This document shows positions 1-9,571 of a DNA stretch of 64,000 bases, piece by piece. The notes under the pieces were generated by a model. It searched no databases. It was not told the origin of the DNA and saw only the letters and a program-made list of their open reading frames with translations. Each line of letters opens with the position of its first letter. Position 1 is the stretch's first letter. The stretch is from Voacanga thouarsii. Its lineage: Eukaryota; Streptophyta; Magnoliopsida; Gentianales; Apocynaceae. The stretch is from contig JANUWF010001481.1 of the NCBI GenBank assembly GCA_026120185.1, forward strand, positions 1,617,001 through 1,681,000, read 5' to 3'. Made by a program: the position numbers and the translations under genes.

Positions 1-241
1 AGGCTATCCCGAAGGCAAAAAGGCGAGAAAGAGTAAAGAAAGAGAGAAAGAATTGGCGAGAAAAAATAATGAGTGATGACTGTAAAGGAGGCTAATACGG
101 TGCATGAAGGGAAATCCATACAGTTGAGGGTATCAATTCCCTAAGTCATTGAAAAAAAAATTTTGAGAGAAAAAAATTTTTAGAGTGCTTTCCTTACATC
201 ATATCTTGAATTTGTGCAGTTTTTGGATTTATAATGCTTGA

Positions 242-1168
242 GTTGGTAGATGGCTTGACTTATGTGGTTCATATTATCTATATTTTAACTGGAAAGGTGA
301 AATAATCTTTTTAGACTAGGGTATACCCTTGATTAATTTAACTTCAAGAGTTTTGTGATGTCTTGTCAAAAATTTCAAAGTTTGTATTATTTTCAAAAGG
401 TATGAATGACAAAAGTTGTATCTAAAGTTTGAAGGGAAGACATGATCTTTGCTATGGTGAAGAAATTTTTAAATGAGAAAGAACTTGTGTTTACTTAATA
501 ATTTTTCTTGGAGTAAAGTGTTTTGCTTGAGGACAAGCAAATATTCAAGTGTTGGTAGATGGCTTGACTTATGTGGTTCATATTATCTATATTTTAACTG
601 GAAAGGTGAAATAATCTTTTTAGACTAGGGTATACCCTTGATTAATTTGACTTCAAGAGTTTTGTGATGTCTTGTCAAAAATTTCAAAGTTTGTATTATT
701 TTCAAAGGGTATGAATGACAAGAGTTGTATCTAAACTTTGAAGGGAAGACATGATCTTTGCTATGGTGAAGAAATTTTTGAATGAGAAAAAACTTATGTA
801 TGCTTAATAATTTTTCTTGGAGTAAAGTGTTTTGCTTGAGGACAAGCAAATATTCAAGTGTTGGTAGATGGCTTGACTTTTGTGGTTCATATTATCTATA
901 TTTTAACTGGAAAGGTGAAATAATCTTCTTAGACTAGGGTATACCCTTGATTAATTTGACTTTAAGAGTTTTGTGATGTCTTGTCAAAAATTTCGAAGTT
1001 TGTATTATTTTCTAAGGGTATGAATGACAAGAGTTGTATCAAAAATTTGAAGGGAAGACATGATCTTTGCTATGGTGAAGGAATTTTTGAATGAGAAAGA
1101 AGTTATGTTTGCTTAATAATTTTTCTTGGAGTAAAGTGTTTTGCTTGAGGACAAGCAAATATTCAAAT
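242..1168 (+). repeat. Tandem array, three 309-bp units
   Basis: The block starting GTTGGTAGATGGCTTGAC occurs at 242, 551 and 860, exactly 309 bp apart each time, and the three units are nearly identical. Each unit ends with the same inverted repeat, TTTGCTTG, loop AGGA, CAAGCAAA, at 522-541, 831-850 and 1140-1159. The array lies in the untranslated 3' internal region, immediately before the LTR. Reading frames inside it are antisense and not credible. Confidence 0.95.
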
Positions 1169-1179
1169 GTGAGGATATG

Positions 1180-2674
1180 TGATAGGGGTTAAAATCACCA
1201 TTATTTTTCTAGTTATTTGAGATTATTTTGAGATACATTTGTTGTAATAACTAGGCATATTCCTTCCTATTTGACATTTTACTTGTAAAAAGTGTTTTTG
1301 GAAAATATGTGTAGATTTAAGTTAAAATTGAGCAAAAAGATAAACACTTCCAGAACAGACCTAGCGCCAGGCCCAGCAAATGGACCAGGCATCAGGTCCA
1401 TTCTAGTCCAGCAGAAGAATTCAAGCCAAGCTTAAGGGGAAATTCCAGAATAGACCTAGCACTAGGTTTGGCAAGTGTACCTGGCACCAGGTCCATTCTG
1501 TCTGCAGGCCAAAAATACTGCAAAACTCCAGAGGAAGAACATAGCGCACCTGGCACCAGGTGGGTCGAAGGAACTTGAAGCCAGGTATGCTCAGGAGACG
1601 AATATTTTATACACAAAATTAGAGATTGTCTAATGATTTTGGTATTTTCCTACTCTTTAGCATCGAAGGGGCTTATAAAAGAACAAAAAAACACAAGGGT
1701 TTGGAGTGACACACATAGAGAGAGGTAGATTCATAAGCAAAAAATCTCAATCACTCATTAAAGAAGAACTCACCAAATCAAGGAGGGTTGTTTGAGAGAA
1801 TCTTGAAGGAGGAAGAAAGAGGCTTGTCTATGAGTGTTTTCATTTACCTTTATTTTCTTTTCCTTAAACAATCATGTATTCAATATGTCCATTGTAATTT
1901 GACATTGTTTTTGTGATTCATGATTTACTGATTAATTTAGTCCTGTGATCAATTCATTATTTACCTTGGTATTTGGTTACTTGTTTTCTTACGGAGTTGG
2001 TTGATTAATTTTTGTTATTAACTTTCTTGAAAAAGGGATTGGTAATGACTTCAATTAATTAGTTTCATATTTTTTATCTCTTAATTTACTTGAAAAAATG
2101 GGTTAATTGTCTAGAACATTGGTAATCAAAAGTTGGTTGATGATTACTAGAATATGGATTCATTGACTAATTTCACGTTTTAAATCATTTAGAATATAGG
2201 GGTTTATATGATGATTGATTTTAATGCATATTTTGGATAAGTTAGTCAAGACAAAATATATTCAGTAATATAACTAGAAGATAGTGATTCCATAGAATGC
2301 AAACAAAGTGGGTCTATATTAAATCCTGCATGAGACCAAGATAATAATTAATTGTAATATTGGCTAACTAATTCATTATCATGTTTTCAAAAGCTTTTGT
2401 CTAAATTGCATATTTTCACATCCTTGAGTTGTATATATTTCTTTATTTTTCTTATTTTTATCTTACTACTTTATTTGATAGGTTAAACAATGAATGAAAA
2501 GTGATTAGTGTGTACTTGTTCCTTTGAGGAATGATACTTGTTAATTCCCTACACTATACTTGCGATGGGTATACTTGCTTGTATGTGTATTTTAGGATTA
2601 ATGTTTTAATTAAAACTTGACTAAGGGATAGATTTAAAATTGATGATTTTTATGCACCCAAAATTTATACATCA
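1180..2674 (+). repeat. 3' LTR of the first element
   Basis: The left boundary TGATAGGGG follows a purine-rich GTGAGGATATG stretch, and the right boundary is TACATCA, so the ends form TGAT/ATCA. Length is about 1495 bp. U3 carries five variants of the palindrome ACCTGGCACCAGGT between 1369 and 1561, followed by a TATA box at 1673. The downstream part is AT-rich and without ORFs. The exact left end could be 1178 or 1180. The other LTR is outside the window, so the pair cannot be compared. Confidence 0.7.
1673..1680 (+). promoter_or_regulatory. TATA box of the first LTR
   Basis: TTATAAAA sits about 490 bp into the LTR, 110-300 bp downstream of the palindrome cluster and just upstream of a purine-rich leader. 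This is the usual layout of a U3/R junction. The transcription start is inferred, not seen. Confidence 0.55.
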
Positions 2675-3353
2675 TGAGTCCTTCCCATATAAGATGTCAG
2701 TCCTGTAGGTCATACCGGTCTGAGTTACCAAGTACAATCAAGTGGACAACTAGTAAGCTTGGGTATAGAGATGGAGGAGTGTCTCACCCGGTAGGCCGCA
2801 CACCTACCCTTTGTTAGTGTGCACAAAGTGTGGCATCCTGAATATTCTTTTGTCATGGTGTACAAAGTGTGGCGCCATGGCTACCTTTTTTTGAGTGGTT
2901 ACTTTTATTTTATACAATGTATGGCATTTGAAAGGAAAACACCACTCCTCACCTGTGAAATTTATTTTAAACTTACCAGTACTTTGCTTCTATAAAGTTT
3001 CTCAACTTGTATACATGAATTATTTTACCTAAAGCACCCAAAGCACACACGAGCTTACTGAGATTTATGTCTCACCACCTTTTTATTTGCTTTCAGGTCG
3101 ATCCTGCTGTGAAGGTTATTGATTAGAGATTACCTTTGTTTGAAGATATATTTTTGAATGTATTTTATATTGAGAGACTCTAGCAGATATTTATTTATTT
3201 TGAAAATTGTTCATGTATTGTTTGAGTTGTAATAAGTTTAATATTCGATTGTTTCTTTCATTTTTTTGTGAGTACTACGTATAAAGACCCCTTACCCTAT
3301 GGACAGGGTAACATCCCTAGCTTAATCGAGTACGTAGGTAGTGGGGTGTTACA
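2675..3353 (+). repeat. Truncated 5' LTR (3' part), S-family relative
   Basis: The sequence ends GGGGTGTTACA and is followed after two bases by a primer binding site, so it is the 3' part of a 5' LTR. It aligns by eye with the end of the S solo LTR (reverse complement of 32484-33260) and with 59300-60099. Shared blocks are the TATAGAGA(A/T)GGAGGAGT region, the 'GTGCACAAAGTGTGGCA' region and the 'TATAAAGACCCCTT' end block. Its 5' part is missing because the element at 1-2674 abuts at 2675. Confidence 0.75.
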
Positions 3354-3355
3354 AG

Positions 3356-3367
3356 TGGTATCAGAGC
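3356..3367 (+). other. Primer binding site, tRNA-iMet type
   Basis: TGGTATCAGAGC is complementary to the 3' end of plant initiator-Met tRNA. It lies two bases after the LTR terminus TGTTACA, the normal position for minus-strand primer annealing. Confidence 0.9.
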
Positions 3368-3452
3368 CTAGGTTTAGGCAATTACTGATAGTATTTGCTT
3401 TATTTCATTAATATTAAAATCTTTTGACTAATCTAGGTTGTTTAAATTATAG

Positions 3453-3541
3453 GATGGTTAGAATATATAGAACTGCAAGAAAGGGGCAACAATAGCATCC
3501 ACCAATCCCTGCTACAACCTACACCACAACTCGCACCTTAA
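3453..3541 (+). pseudogene. gag N-terminus remnant (basic start)
   Basis: An ATG 86 bp after the primer site opens a frame beginning MVRIYRTARKGQQ, then a TAG, then a Thr/Pro-rich stretch to another stop near 3540. Short basic starts such as this are common in chromovirus-type Gag proteins. The frame differs from that of the acidic ORF at 3548, so a frameshift lies between them if both came from one protein. The TARK motif is discussed under findings. Confidence 0.4.
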
Positions 3542-3547
3542 TCAGTC

Positions 3548-3784
3548 ATGTCATTGGAAGGAAGCAGTAATGATGAGGTTCAAATTATTGAGCCACCCCC
3601 TATTCCTGTAATAGACTTGATCACTGATAGTGAGGATGAGGATATTGATATGGAATATGTCTCAAACCCACCTAGCCCCACGATTGACTTAACTACTGAT
3701 AGTGATGATCTGGGGAAGATAGACTATAAATCTCTACCTAGACCTTCTTTTATTCCCCCACCCAACTGTGTTGAAATGGGATAG
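3548..3784 (+). CDS. Acidic gag N-terminal ORF fragment with SUMO-interaction-like motifs
   Basis: This 78-codon ORF follows the primer site by about 180 bp, the position of gag. The protein is acidic and proline-rich. It contains two similar blocks, VIDLITDSEDED (about residues 21-32) and TIDLTTDSDD (about 45-54), and an upstream VQIIEPPP. A hydrophobic I/V-D-L core followed by Ser and acidic residues is the classic shape of a SUMO-interacting motif. No capsid or zinc knuckle follows, because homology to retrotransposon sequence fades near 3830. It is probably a truncated, non-functional gag. Confidence 0.45.
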   Translation: MSLEGSSNDEVQIIEPPPIPVIDLITDSEDEDIDMEYVSNPPSPTIDLTTDSDDLGKIDYKSLPRPSFIPPPNCVEMG

Positions 3785-3829
3785 AGCTCTAGGAGGCCTA
3801 AAGAGAGAAAGAAAAGGCAAAACATTTCA

Positions 3830-5742
3830 GTAAATAATCACAATGCTTGATCAAGCATACTTTTAAATGCGTATTTAGTGCCGCCATGCAACCCCCTCCC
3901 CCCAACGAGAAAAAAAAAATAAGGAAAAAGGTTGTATACAAGTAACAAGTAAGCATAAGTCATTTAGAAGATATTGCAATTTAGCACTGAACAAGAAAGA
4001 AAAATAAAAAAAGCTACATTCCTTAAACGAAAATTTCTATTTAAAAAAAAAAATTACTAGCTTAAACACACACCCCTATCCCACCCGCCCCCACAAAAAA
4101 AAAAAAAAAAAAAAAGCAGGATTGTTTACCTTCTTGTTTCGCATGAATCTCAACCATGTCCCATAATGATTCACATGATGCCCATATATGATAATAACGG
4201 CTTCAATGATATACACTTATTAATATGATATAGAGCAAGCATATATCATGTCTAAAGAATTTAAGACCTTTTCATGGTCAAATAGATTTAAAAATGCATA
4301 ATACTTACAGGAATCACTTTTTTGTTTGCAAGATGGATAAAGACAAATAGACCAACCCAAATTGAAAACCTAATTACTACGACCAAGAAGGAAAAACGTA
4401 AGGGAAGAAAACATTGAAAAAAAGAAACATAAAAGGTGTGAAGGGAAAAAGAAATCATATCAAGGCATACGTTTGTAGTTTTTCTTTCACTTACTTCTTG
4501 GTATCAATCTGCAGCAGATACTCTAGCTATTTCATCATTGAACAAATGAATATTATAGATAATAATGAGAATCACAAATTTGGGTCTAGGGTGGAATATG
4601 TTCTTGAGTGATTGGTTGGCATCAACCTTTTAACTTCTTCATTCTTTTTAACACATTAGTGAATCCTGATGCTTAGCAGCTTCATGCTTTTTCTCCACAA
4701 GATTTACAAACGTATTATTTCTAAATTTTACAACACTAGGCTCCCTGTGGCAGAGGGGGAAAAAGGGAGAGTTTTCAAGCAATAAAGAGATTACAGAAAG
4801 AAAAACTGACAGTTGGGAAGGGACTAGGATATTTGCAGCTTTCATGAGTATGTCCAACTTGTTTGGTAGATAAAAATGAAGTTTACTACCACAAAGACAC
4901 TTTTTCAAATGGCTGCAGTACCATAGTGTTCCACTGGCTGAACAGCTACCAGCCAAAACCAAAGTTCTTGACCAAATATTAACAAGTACATCTATGTTAC
5001 CGGTCTTTGTCTACATGATTTATCTTCTTTCATTATGTTATATATAAGGCTAATCATTTCCTTAGGTGACACTACTGTGCACAAAGAGAATAGAAGAGAA
5101 GAAAGCTTTACAACCTAATATTGAAACACCAAAAGAGATAAATTTATGAATCAACAAAAATGGGTGCTGATAGTATAAAGGAACGAGGATAAAATACTAA
5201 AGATATATTAAAATCTATATAACACTGCTAAGCACAAATAATGTAGAAGAAATTGTATGATGTTCAAGTGATGGTGAAGGCACAGTATTACCTATTTAGA
5301 GAAGAAAAGTTTTCTAACTAGCACAAAAATCAACAAGACCAAACAATTGCATAAAAATAAATAAACAAAATTTGAGAAGCAAGTATACCATAAAAGTAAA
5401 ACCAAATCAAACAAGACATTTAGTCTTATATTATTAACAACTTGTAAAGGCAAAACTTCACATTGACTTTCATTTTTCCGAATATACAAATGTCAACTAC
5501 ATCACTAGATTGATGCAGGATTGCTCTTTAAAGCTTTGGAATGCCATTTGCCACTTCACCACCAAAGCTCTAGACCATGTCCCAAACATCTAATAATCCA
5601 GAAAACTTTTAAAGTTAAAAAGAGTCCACAAAACTAAGTTTTTAAAAAAGTGCCTTGGAAGAATTTTCTGCTGGAATAGTTCAACAAAATTTGGAGATGA
5701 GCTAAAAGTTAAGTAATAGGTGTATTTCAGGTTCTTGCATAC
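3830..5742. other. No convincing gene; possible intron and UTR sequence of a minus-strand gene fragment
   Basis: AT-rich sequence with a poly-A run near 4095-4115 and short C-rich tracts. Reading the minus strand, there are splice-donor-like junctions (for example an AAG|GTAAAC near 4125 and AG|GTAATA near 5290). They could belong to the gene whose exon lies at 5743-5916. I could not recognise any downstream exon. ORFs at 4414-4611 (+), 4648-4962 (-) and 5292-5489 (-) have no familiar motif. Confidence 0.4.
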
Positions 5743-5916
5743 CTTGTAGCAGTCTCTATCGGTGTCTGATTTAGCCATGTGGTGAACCAATGTGCAAATC
5801 CACTCAAGGCCTTTAGAAATTTCAACATTTCCCTCAACTAATGCAGATGCTACAAATGACGGGCGAAGAGCCACCAACATACATGAAGCTGCAAAAAGAA
5901 CAGATCTTCTAACATA
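5743..5916 (-). pseudogene. TEL2/TELO2-like gene fragment (one exon)
   Basis: Read on the minus strand the segment encodes YVRRSVLFAASC followed by a stretch with ALVEGNVEISKGLEW and SDTDRDCYK, then a splice donor AAG|GTATGC at 5743/5742. This resembles the conserved C-terminal region of plant TEL2 (telomere length regulation protein, the TTT-complex partner that stabilises PIKK kinases). There the motif 'YVRR(A/S)VLFAASC...ASAL.EGN.E.S.GLEW' is recalled from the family. Only this exon is recognisable; the long N-terminal HEAT-repeat part is absent. It is most likely a captured or duplicated fragment. I have not been able to confirm the match by search. Confidence 0.6.
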
Positions 5917-5976
5917 TATGAATCCCCCATAACTACCGAAGCTTTCTTCCCATTGATCTCTTGAGCTTTGTTCACA

Positions 5977-6105
5977 TTAATCTTCGGCTTTATCACTAGC
6001 TTTCCACAACTCCACTGCTCTCGCCTTATTACTCGCAGGTACAAGCACTAGTCGAATCTCTGACTCCGCTTGGTTCATCAATCTAACCATTGGAGGCCCA
6101 GACAT
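5977..6105 (-). pseudogene. First-exon fragment of a small conserved plant protein (MSGPP start)
   Basis: An ATG at 6105 on the minus strand opens a 42-codon frame beginning MSGPPMVRLMNQAESE and including LVLVPASNKARAVEL, ending at TAA 5979-5977. From memory this resembles a small uncharacterised plant protein family whose N-terminus runs 'SGPPRVRSMNVADSE.RPVLGPAGNKA'. Another frame over 5920-5990 (KINVNKAQEINGKKASVV) could continue the same protein after a one-base change. The frame then runs directly into the TEL2-like exon with no intron between, so the two look fused. Confidence 0.4.
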
Positions 6106-6480
6106 TAAAAAGCTAATTATACTCAAATCCCACCCAACACTGCTAAAATTTCTCTTAAAAACTCAAAAAACCAACGATTTACGGCCTCAAAACTTGCAAA
6201 TTAAATGATTAGCAGAAAAGGGAGTAACACATCAACTATTTAGGGCTGGGAGATTCTGAGCCAAGACACAATAAACTGCATTGTGATTGGATGGAAATGA
6301 GAGTTGAGAACAAAAACCCTAGAAGCATTGGCAGAGATGATGATGGTGTGACGGCTAAGTAGCACAGTAGAATACTGTAGAAGTAGTAGTTGGGGACATG
6401 GGAAGAAGAGTGGGGTGAGCGGGAGTGAATGCTAAATTGGGAATTTTTCTTTCTTTTATTAGGTATTTTTTCTTTTTTTT
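6106..6480 (-). promoter_or_regulatory. Probable 5' UTR and promoter-proximal sequence of the chimeric fragment
   Basis: On the minus strand this stretch reads like a plant 5' UTR. It is pyrimidine-rich with CTTCTAGGGTTTTTGTTCTC, a motif type frequent in plant leaders, and precedes the ATG at 6105. An 82-codon ORF at 6236-6484 in the same direction has low-complexity Ser/Leu content and is more likely leader than protein. No clear TATA box was seen. Confidence 0.35.
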
Positions 6481-7087
6481 CCATTTTTTCCCTTTAGTTT
6501 TCCTTTTCTTCCACCTTTCTTTTCTTTAATCCTCCCCCCCCCCTTGCTAAACAAACAAATGAGAGAAGCAACCTGCCAGGTTACCGCTAGATTATAATTT
6601 TTATTAAAAATTTTGAATTTAAAAATTAAATTATAAAAATATAAGTGAGGTTAAAGAAAAAATTTAATATTTTATCAGTAAATGAGAGTTTTTAAACAGT
6701 AAAAATTATTTATATTAAAATTTTTAAAAATATTAAAAATTTTCTTAATTTAATTACTATGTAAGCATAGTTTTAGTGTAATCATGATATCCATTTTAAA
6801 GAGATCTGAGAGCTCTGGAGTTATTTAAAGGTTGAATTGGTATAAAAATAATTAAAATTTTAAAGGTAATGTTTTATGTATGATAACAATATTTATTATA
6901 TTAAGAATAGAGATTTGTATGTAATATTTTGAATGTACCAATCTCTTATAAAGATTATAAAAATTATAAGTTTATTCTTACATTTTTAGAGTGGCATCAA
7001 TATGGTAATTACATAATACACAATTATTTTTAGATGAAGATTAGAAAAATTAACTAAAAAGGAGAAAAAGTGTAGGATATATACATA
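6481..7087. other. AT-rich intergenic sequence, no gene seen
   Basis: A C-run near 6533-6543 is followed by extremely AT-rich sequence with short TTAAAAATTTT-type repeats. No ORF of note, no terminal repeats recognised. Confidence 0.6.
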
Positions 7088-7126
7088 GACACACACACAC
7101 ACACACATACACACACATACATATAT

Positions 7127-7170
<44 letters not shown>
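7088..7170. repeat. (AC)n microsatellite, interrupted
   Basis: Runs of ACACAC interrupted by ACATAC and ATATACAT steps. Minus-strand ORFs rich in Cys/Val over this tract are artefacts of the GT repeat. Confidence 0.95.
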
Positions 7171-7175
<5 letters not shown>

Positions 7176-7270
7176 TATACATGGAAAATTGGAGACAAAA
7201 GAAAAGCAGAGCAAGAAGAATCATAATTGATAGTAATTCTAAACTCAAACACACAAGAATAGGACAAAAA

Positions 7271-9125
7271 TAGTATAATCTCTATACCAAAGACCATAAT
7301 CTAATGCATTTACAAATATAAGAACGTCAAATTAATGATCCAACCGTTAGATTAGTTAAAATTATTTTAAAAAATATTAAGACCAAATTAGAAGGTAATC
7401 GAATATATTTTACCACATACTATAGTATAATTTCTATATAAAAGCCCATAACCTAATACAATTACAAAGATAAAGATATCAAATTAACGATCCAACCGTT
7501 GTATTATTTAAAATTACTATAAAAAGTATTATGTCAAAATTTGAAGATAATCGGATATATTTTGGCACATAATTGAGTATAATATCTAGAAAAATATCCA
7601 AAACCTAATGCATTCACCAAGATAGGGATATCAAATTAATGATCCATCCATTAGATTTGTTAAAATTACTAAGAAAAGTGTTATGACAAAATTTGAAGGT
7701 AATCGAATATATTTTGGCACACATTCAAGTATAATATCTAAAAAAATATCTAAAACCTAACGCATTTACGAAGATAGACATATCAAATTAATGATCCATC
7801 CGTTAGATTTGTTAAAATCACTAATAAATGTGTTATGACAAAATTTGAAGGCAACCAAATATATTTTAGCACATAATATAGCATAATATCGAGAAAAATA
7901 TCCAAAACCTAATGCATTTACAATGATAGGCATATTAAATTAATGATCTAACCATTAGATTTGTTGATAATCACTAAGAAAAGTGTTATGACAAAATTTG
8001 AAGGTAATTGAATATATTGTGGTACATAATCTAGCATAATATCTAAAAAATATCTAAAACCTAACGCATTTACAAATATAGCCATATCAAATTAACGATC
8101 TAACCGTTAAATTTGTTAAAATTACTATAAAAAGTGTTATGACAAAATTTGAAAATAATCAGATATATTTTGATACACAATCTAGCATAATATCTAAAAT
8201 AATATCCAAAACCTAACGCATTTACAAAGATATATGTATCAAATTAACAATCCAATTGTTAGATTTATTAAAATGACTAAGAAAAGTGTTCTGACAAAAA
8301 TTTGAAGGTAATCAGATATAATTTGGTGCATAATCTATCATAATATCTAAAAAAAAGAAAAAAAACCTATTGCATTTACAAAGATAAGCGTTTCAAATTA
8401 ATGATTCAGCCGTTAGATTTATTAAAATTACTATGAAAAGTGTTACGACAAAAATTGAAAGTAATTGAATATATTTTGCTACACAATCTAGCATAATATC
8501 TATTAAAAAAAAAATCCAAAACCTAAGGTATTTTCAAAGATATGCCTATCAGATTAATGATCCAACATTAAAATCACTAAGAAAAGTTTTATGACAAAAT
8601 TTGAATTAAATTGGATATAATTTGGTACATAATCTAGCATAATATCTTTAAAAAAAATCCAAAATATAATGCATTTATAAAGATAGGCATATCAAATTAA
8701 TGATCCAACTATTAGATTTGTTAATTTTTTTTAAAAAAAAAAGTGTTATGACAAAATTTGAAGGTAAACGGATATTTTTTTGTACATAATCTACCTTAAT
8801 ATCTAAAAAAAATATCCAAAACTTAACACATGTACAAAGATAGGCGTATCAAATTAACGATCTAATTATTAGATTTGTTAAAATTGCTAAGAAAAGTGTT
8901 ATGACAAAATTTGAAGGTAATCGGATATATTTTGACACATTATCTAGCATAATATCTAGAAAAATATCCAAAACCTAACACATTTACAAACATAGGTATA
9001 TCAAATTAATGATCCAACCGTTAAATTTGTTAAACTTACTAAGAAAATTGTTATGAAAAAATTTGAAGGTAATTGAATATATTTTGGGACATAATGTAGC
9101 ATAATATCTAGAAAAATATTTAAAA
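7271..9125. repeat. 152-bp tandem array, about 12 units
   Basis: The marker TCAAATTAATGATCC (with small changes) starts at about 7327, 7479, 7631, 7783, 7935, 8087, 8239, 8393, 8549, 8692, 8849 and 9001. The first six intervals are 152 bp, and the later ones run from 143 to 157 bp. Each unit also has 'GTGTTATGACAAAATTTGAAG' type and 'TCTAGCATAATATCTA' type blocks. Units differ by many point changes, so the array is not recently homogenised. It lies directly inside the CACTA terminus and probably forms its long subterminal repeat region. Confidence 0.93.
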
Positions 9126-9178
9126 AACTAGATAATTGGTCCAAAAAATTATATAAAATTAATAAAATAATAATATCA

Positions 9179-9232
9179 AGATTTGAACACACAACCACTT
9201 GAATATATACAATTACCTCAACCATGATATAT
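9179..9232 (-). other. tRNA-like box A/box B relic
   Basis: On the minus strand TGGTTGAGGTAATTG (box-A-like) is followed about 20 bp later by GTGTTCAAATCTT (box-B-like). The region lies between the 152-bp array and the CACTA end. It is degenerate, no full cloverleaf was drawn, and it may be chance. Confidence 0.2.
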
Positions 9233-9294
9233 AATGAAAGCTTCCATTTTATGTTGACATTTTTTAATATTTGATAAAATAAGAAAAAATATGC

Positions 9295-9568
9295 TTTTTC
9301 CACAGTTTAGTAAAACTGTGGGCAATAAAAAAATTTTACCCACAATTTTAAATCTATGTGGCAAAAAATTATTTTTACCTACACAATTTTTAAATCTGTG
9401 GTAAAAAAGAACTTTTATCTATAGAAATGTAGCCGTGATAAAATAAAGTGTTACAAAAAAAGTTTATATGCCACAAAATTCAAAACTGTGGTGAAAACCA
9501 AGCTTTCACCACAGATTTTGCTATGTTGCAAATAAAAGCATTACCAAAAGCCACTTTTTTTTGTAGTG
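9295..9568. mobile_element. CACTA (En/Spm) transposon right terminus with subterminal motifs
   Basis: The block ends TTTTTTTTGTAGTG at 9568, the reverse complement of the CACTACAAAAAA terminal repeat of CACTA elements. The preceding 270 bp contains CCACAG/CTGTGG motifs in both orientations at 9300, 9313, 9400, 9495 and 9512 or so, typical of transposase-binding subterminal repeats. CCACAGTTT/AAACTGTGG forms a perfect inverted pair around AGTA (9300-9321). A three-base target duplication would start at 9569 (TAT). No matching CACTACAAAA left end was found, so the left side is lost or outside. Confidence 0.75.
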
Positions 9569-9571
9569 TAT

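Larger units (their letters stand above)
1..2674 (+). mobile_element. 3' end of a forward LTR retrotransposon (Ty3/gypsy-like, truncated by window edge)
   Basis: The segment holds the untranslated 3' internal region and the 3' LTR of an element whose body lies left of the window. No polymerase domain is visible. The assignment rests on three things: an internal region ending in a purine-rich stretch, the motif TTGAGGACAAGCAA which I know from plant Ty3/gypsy elements just before the 3' LTR, and a terminal block that starts TGAT and ends ATCA with a TATA box inside. The element appears to have inserted into the LTR of the next element, because S-family LTR homology starts directly at 2675. Superfamily is inferred, not proven. 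Confidence 0.65.

Noticed and set aside
4125..4200. Minus-strand exon with donor AAG|GTAAAC (reading ...LWDMVEIHAKQE or ...HVNHYGTWLRF)
   Set aside because: No acceptor, no recognisable protein and two competing frames; kept only as a remark.
6986..7297. Minus-strand Cys/Val-rich ORFs
   Set aside because: They are translations of the AC repeat and flanking array.
7271..9125. CRISPR-like array
   Set aside because: Units are contiguous 152-bp tandem repeats without distinct spacers, in a plant genome.
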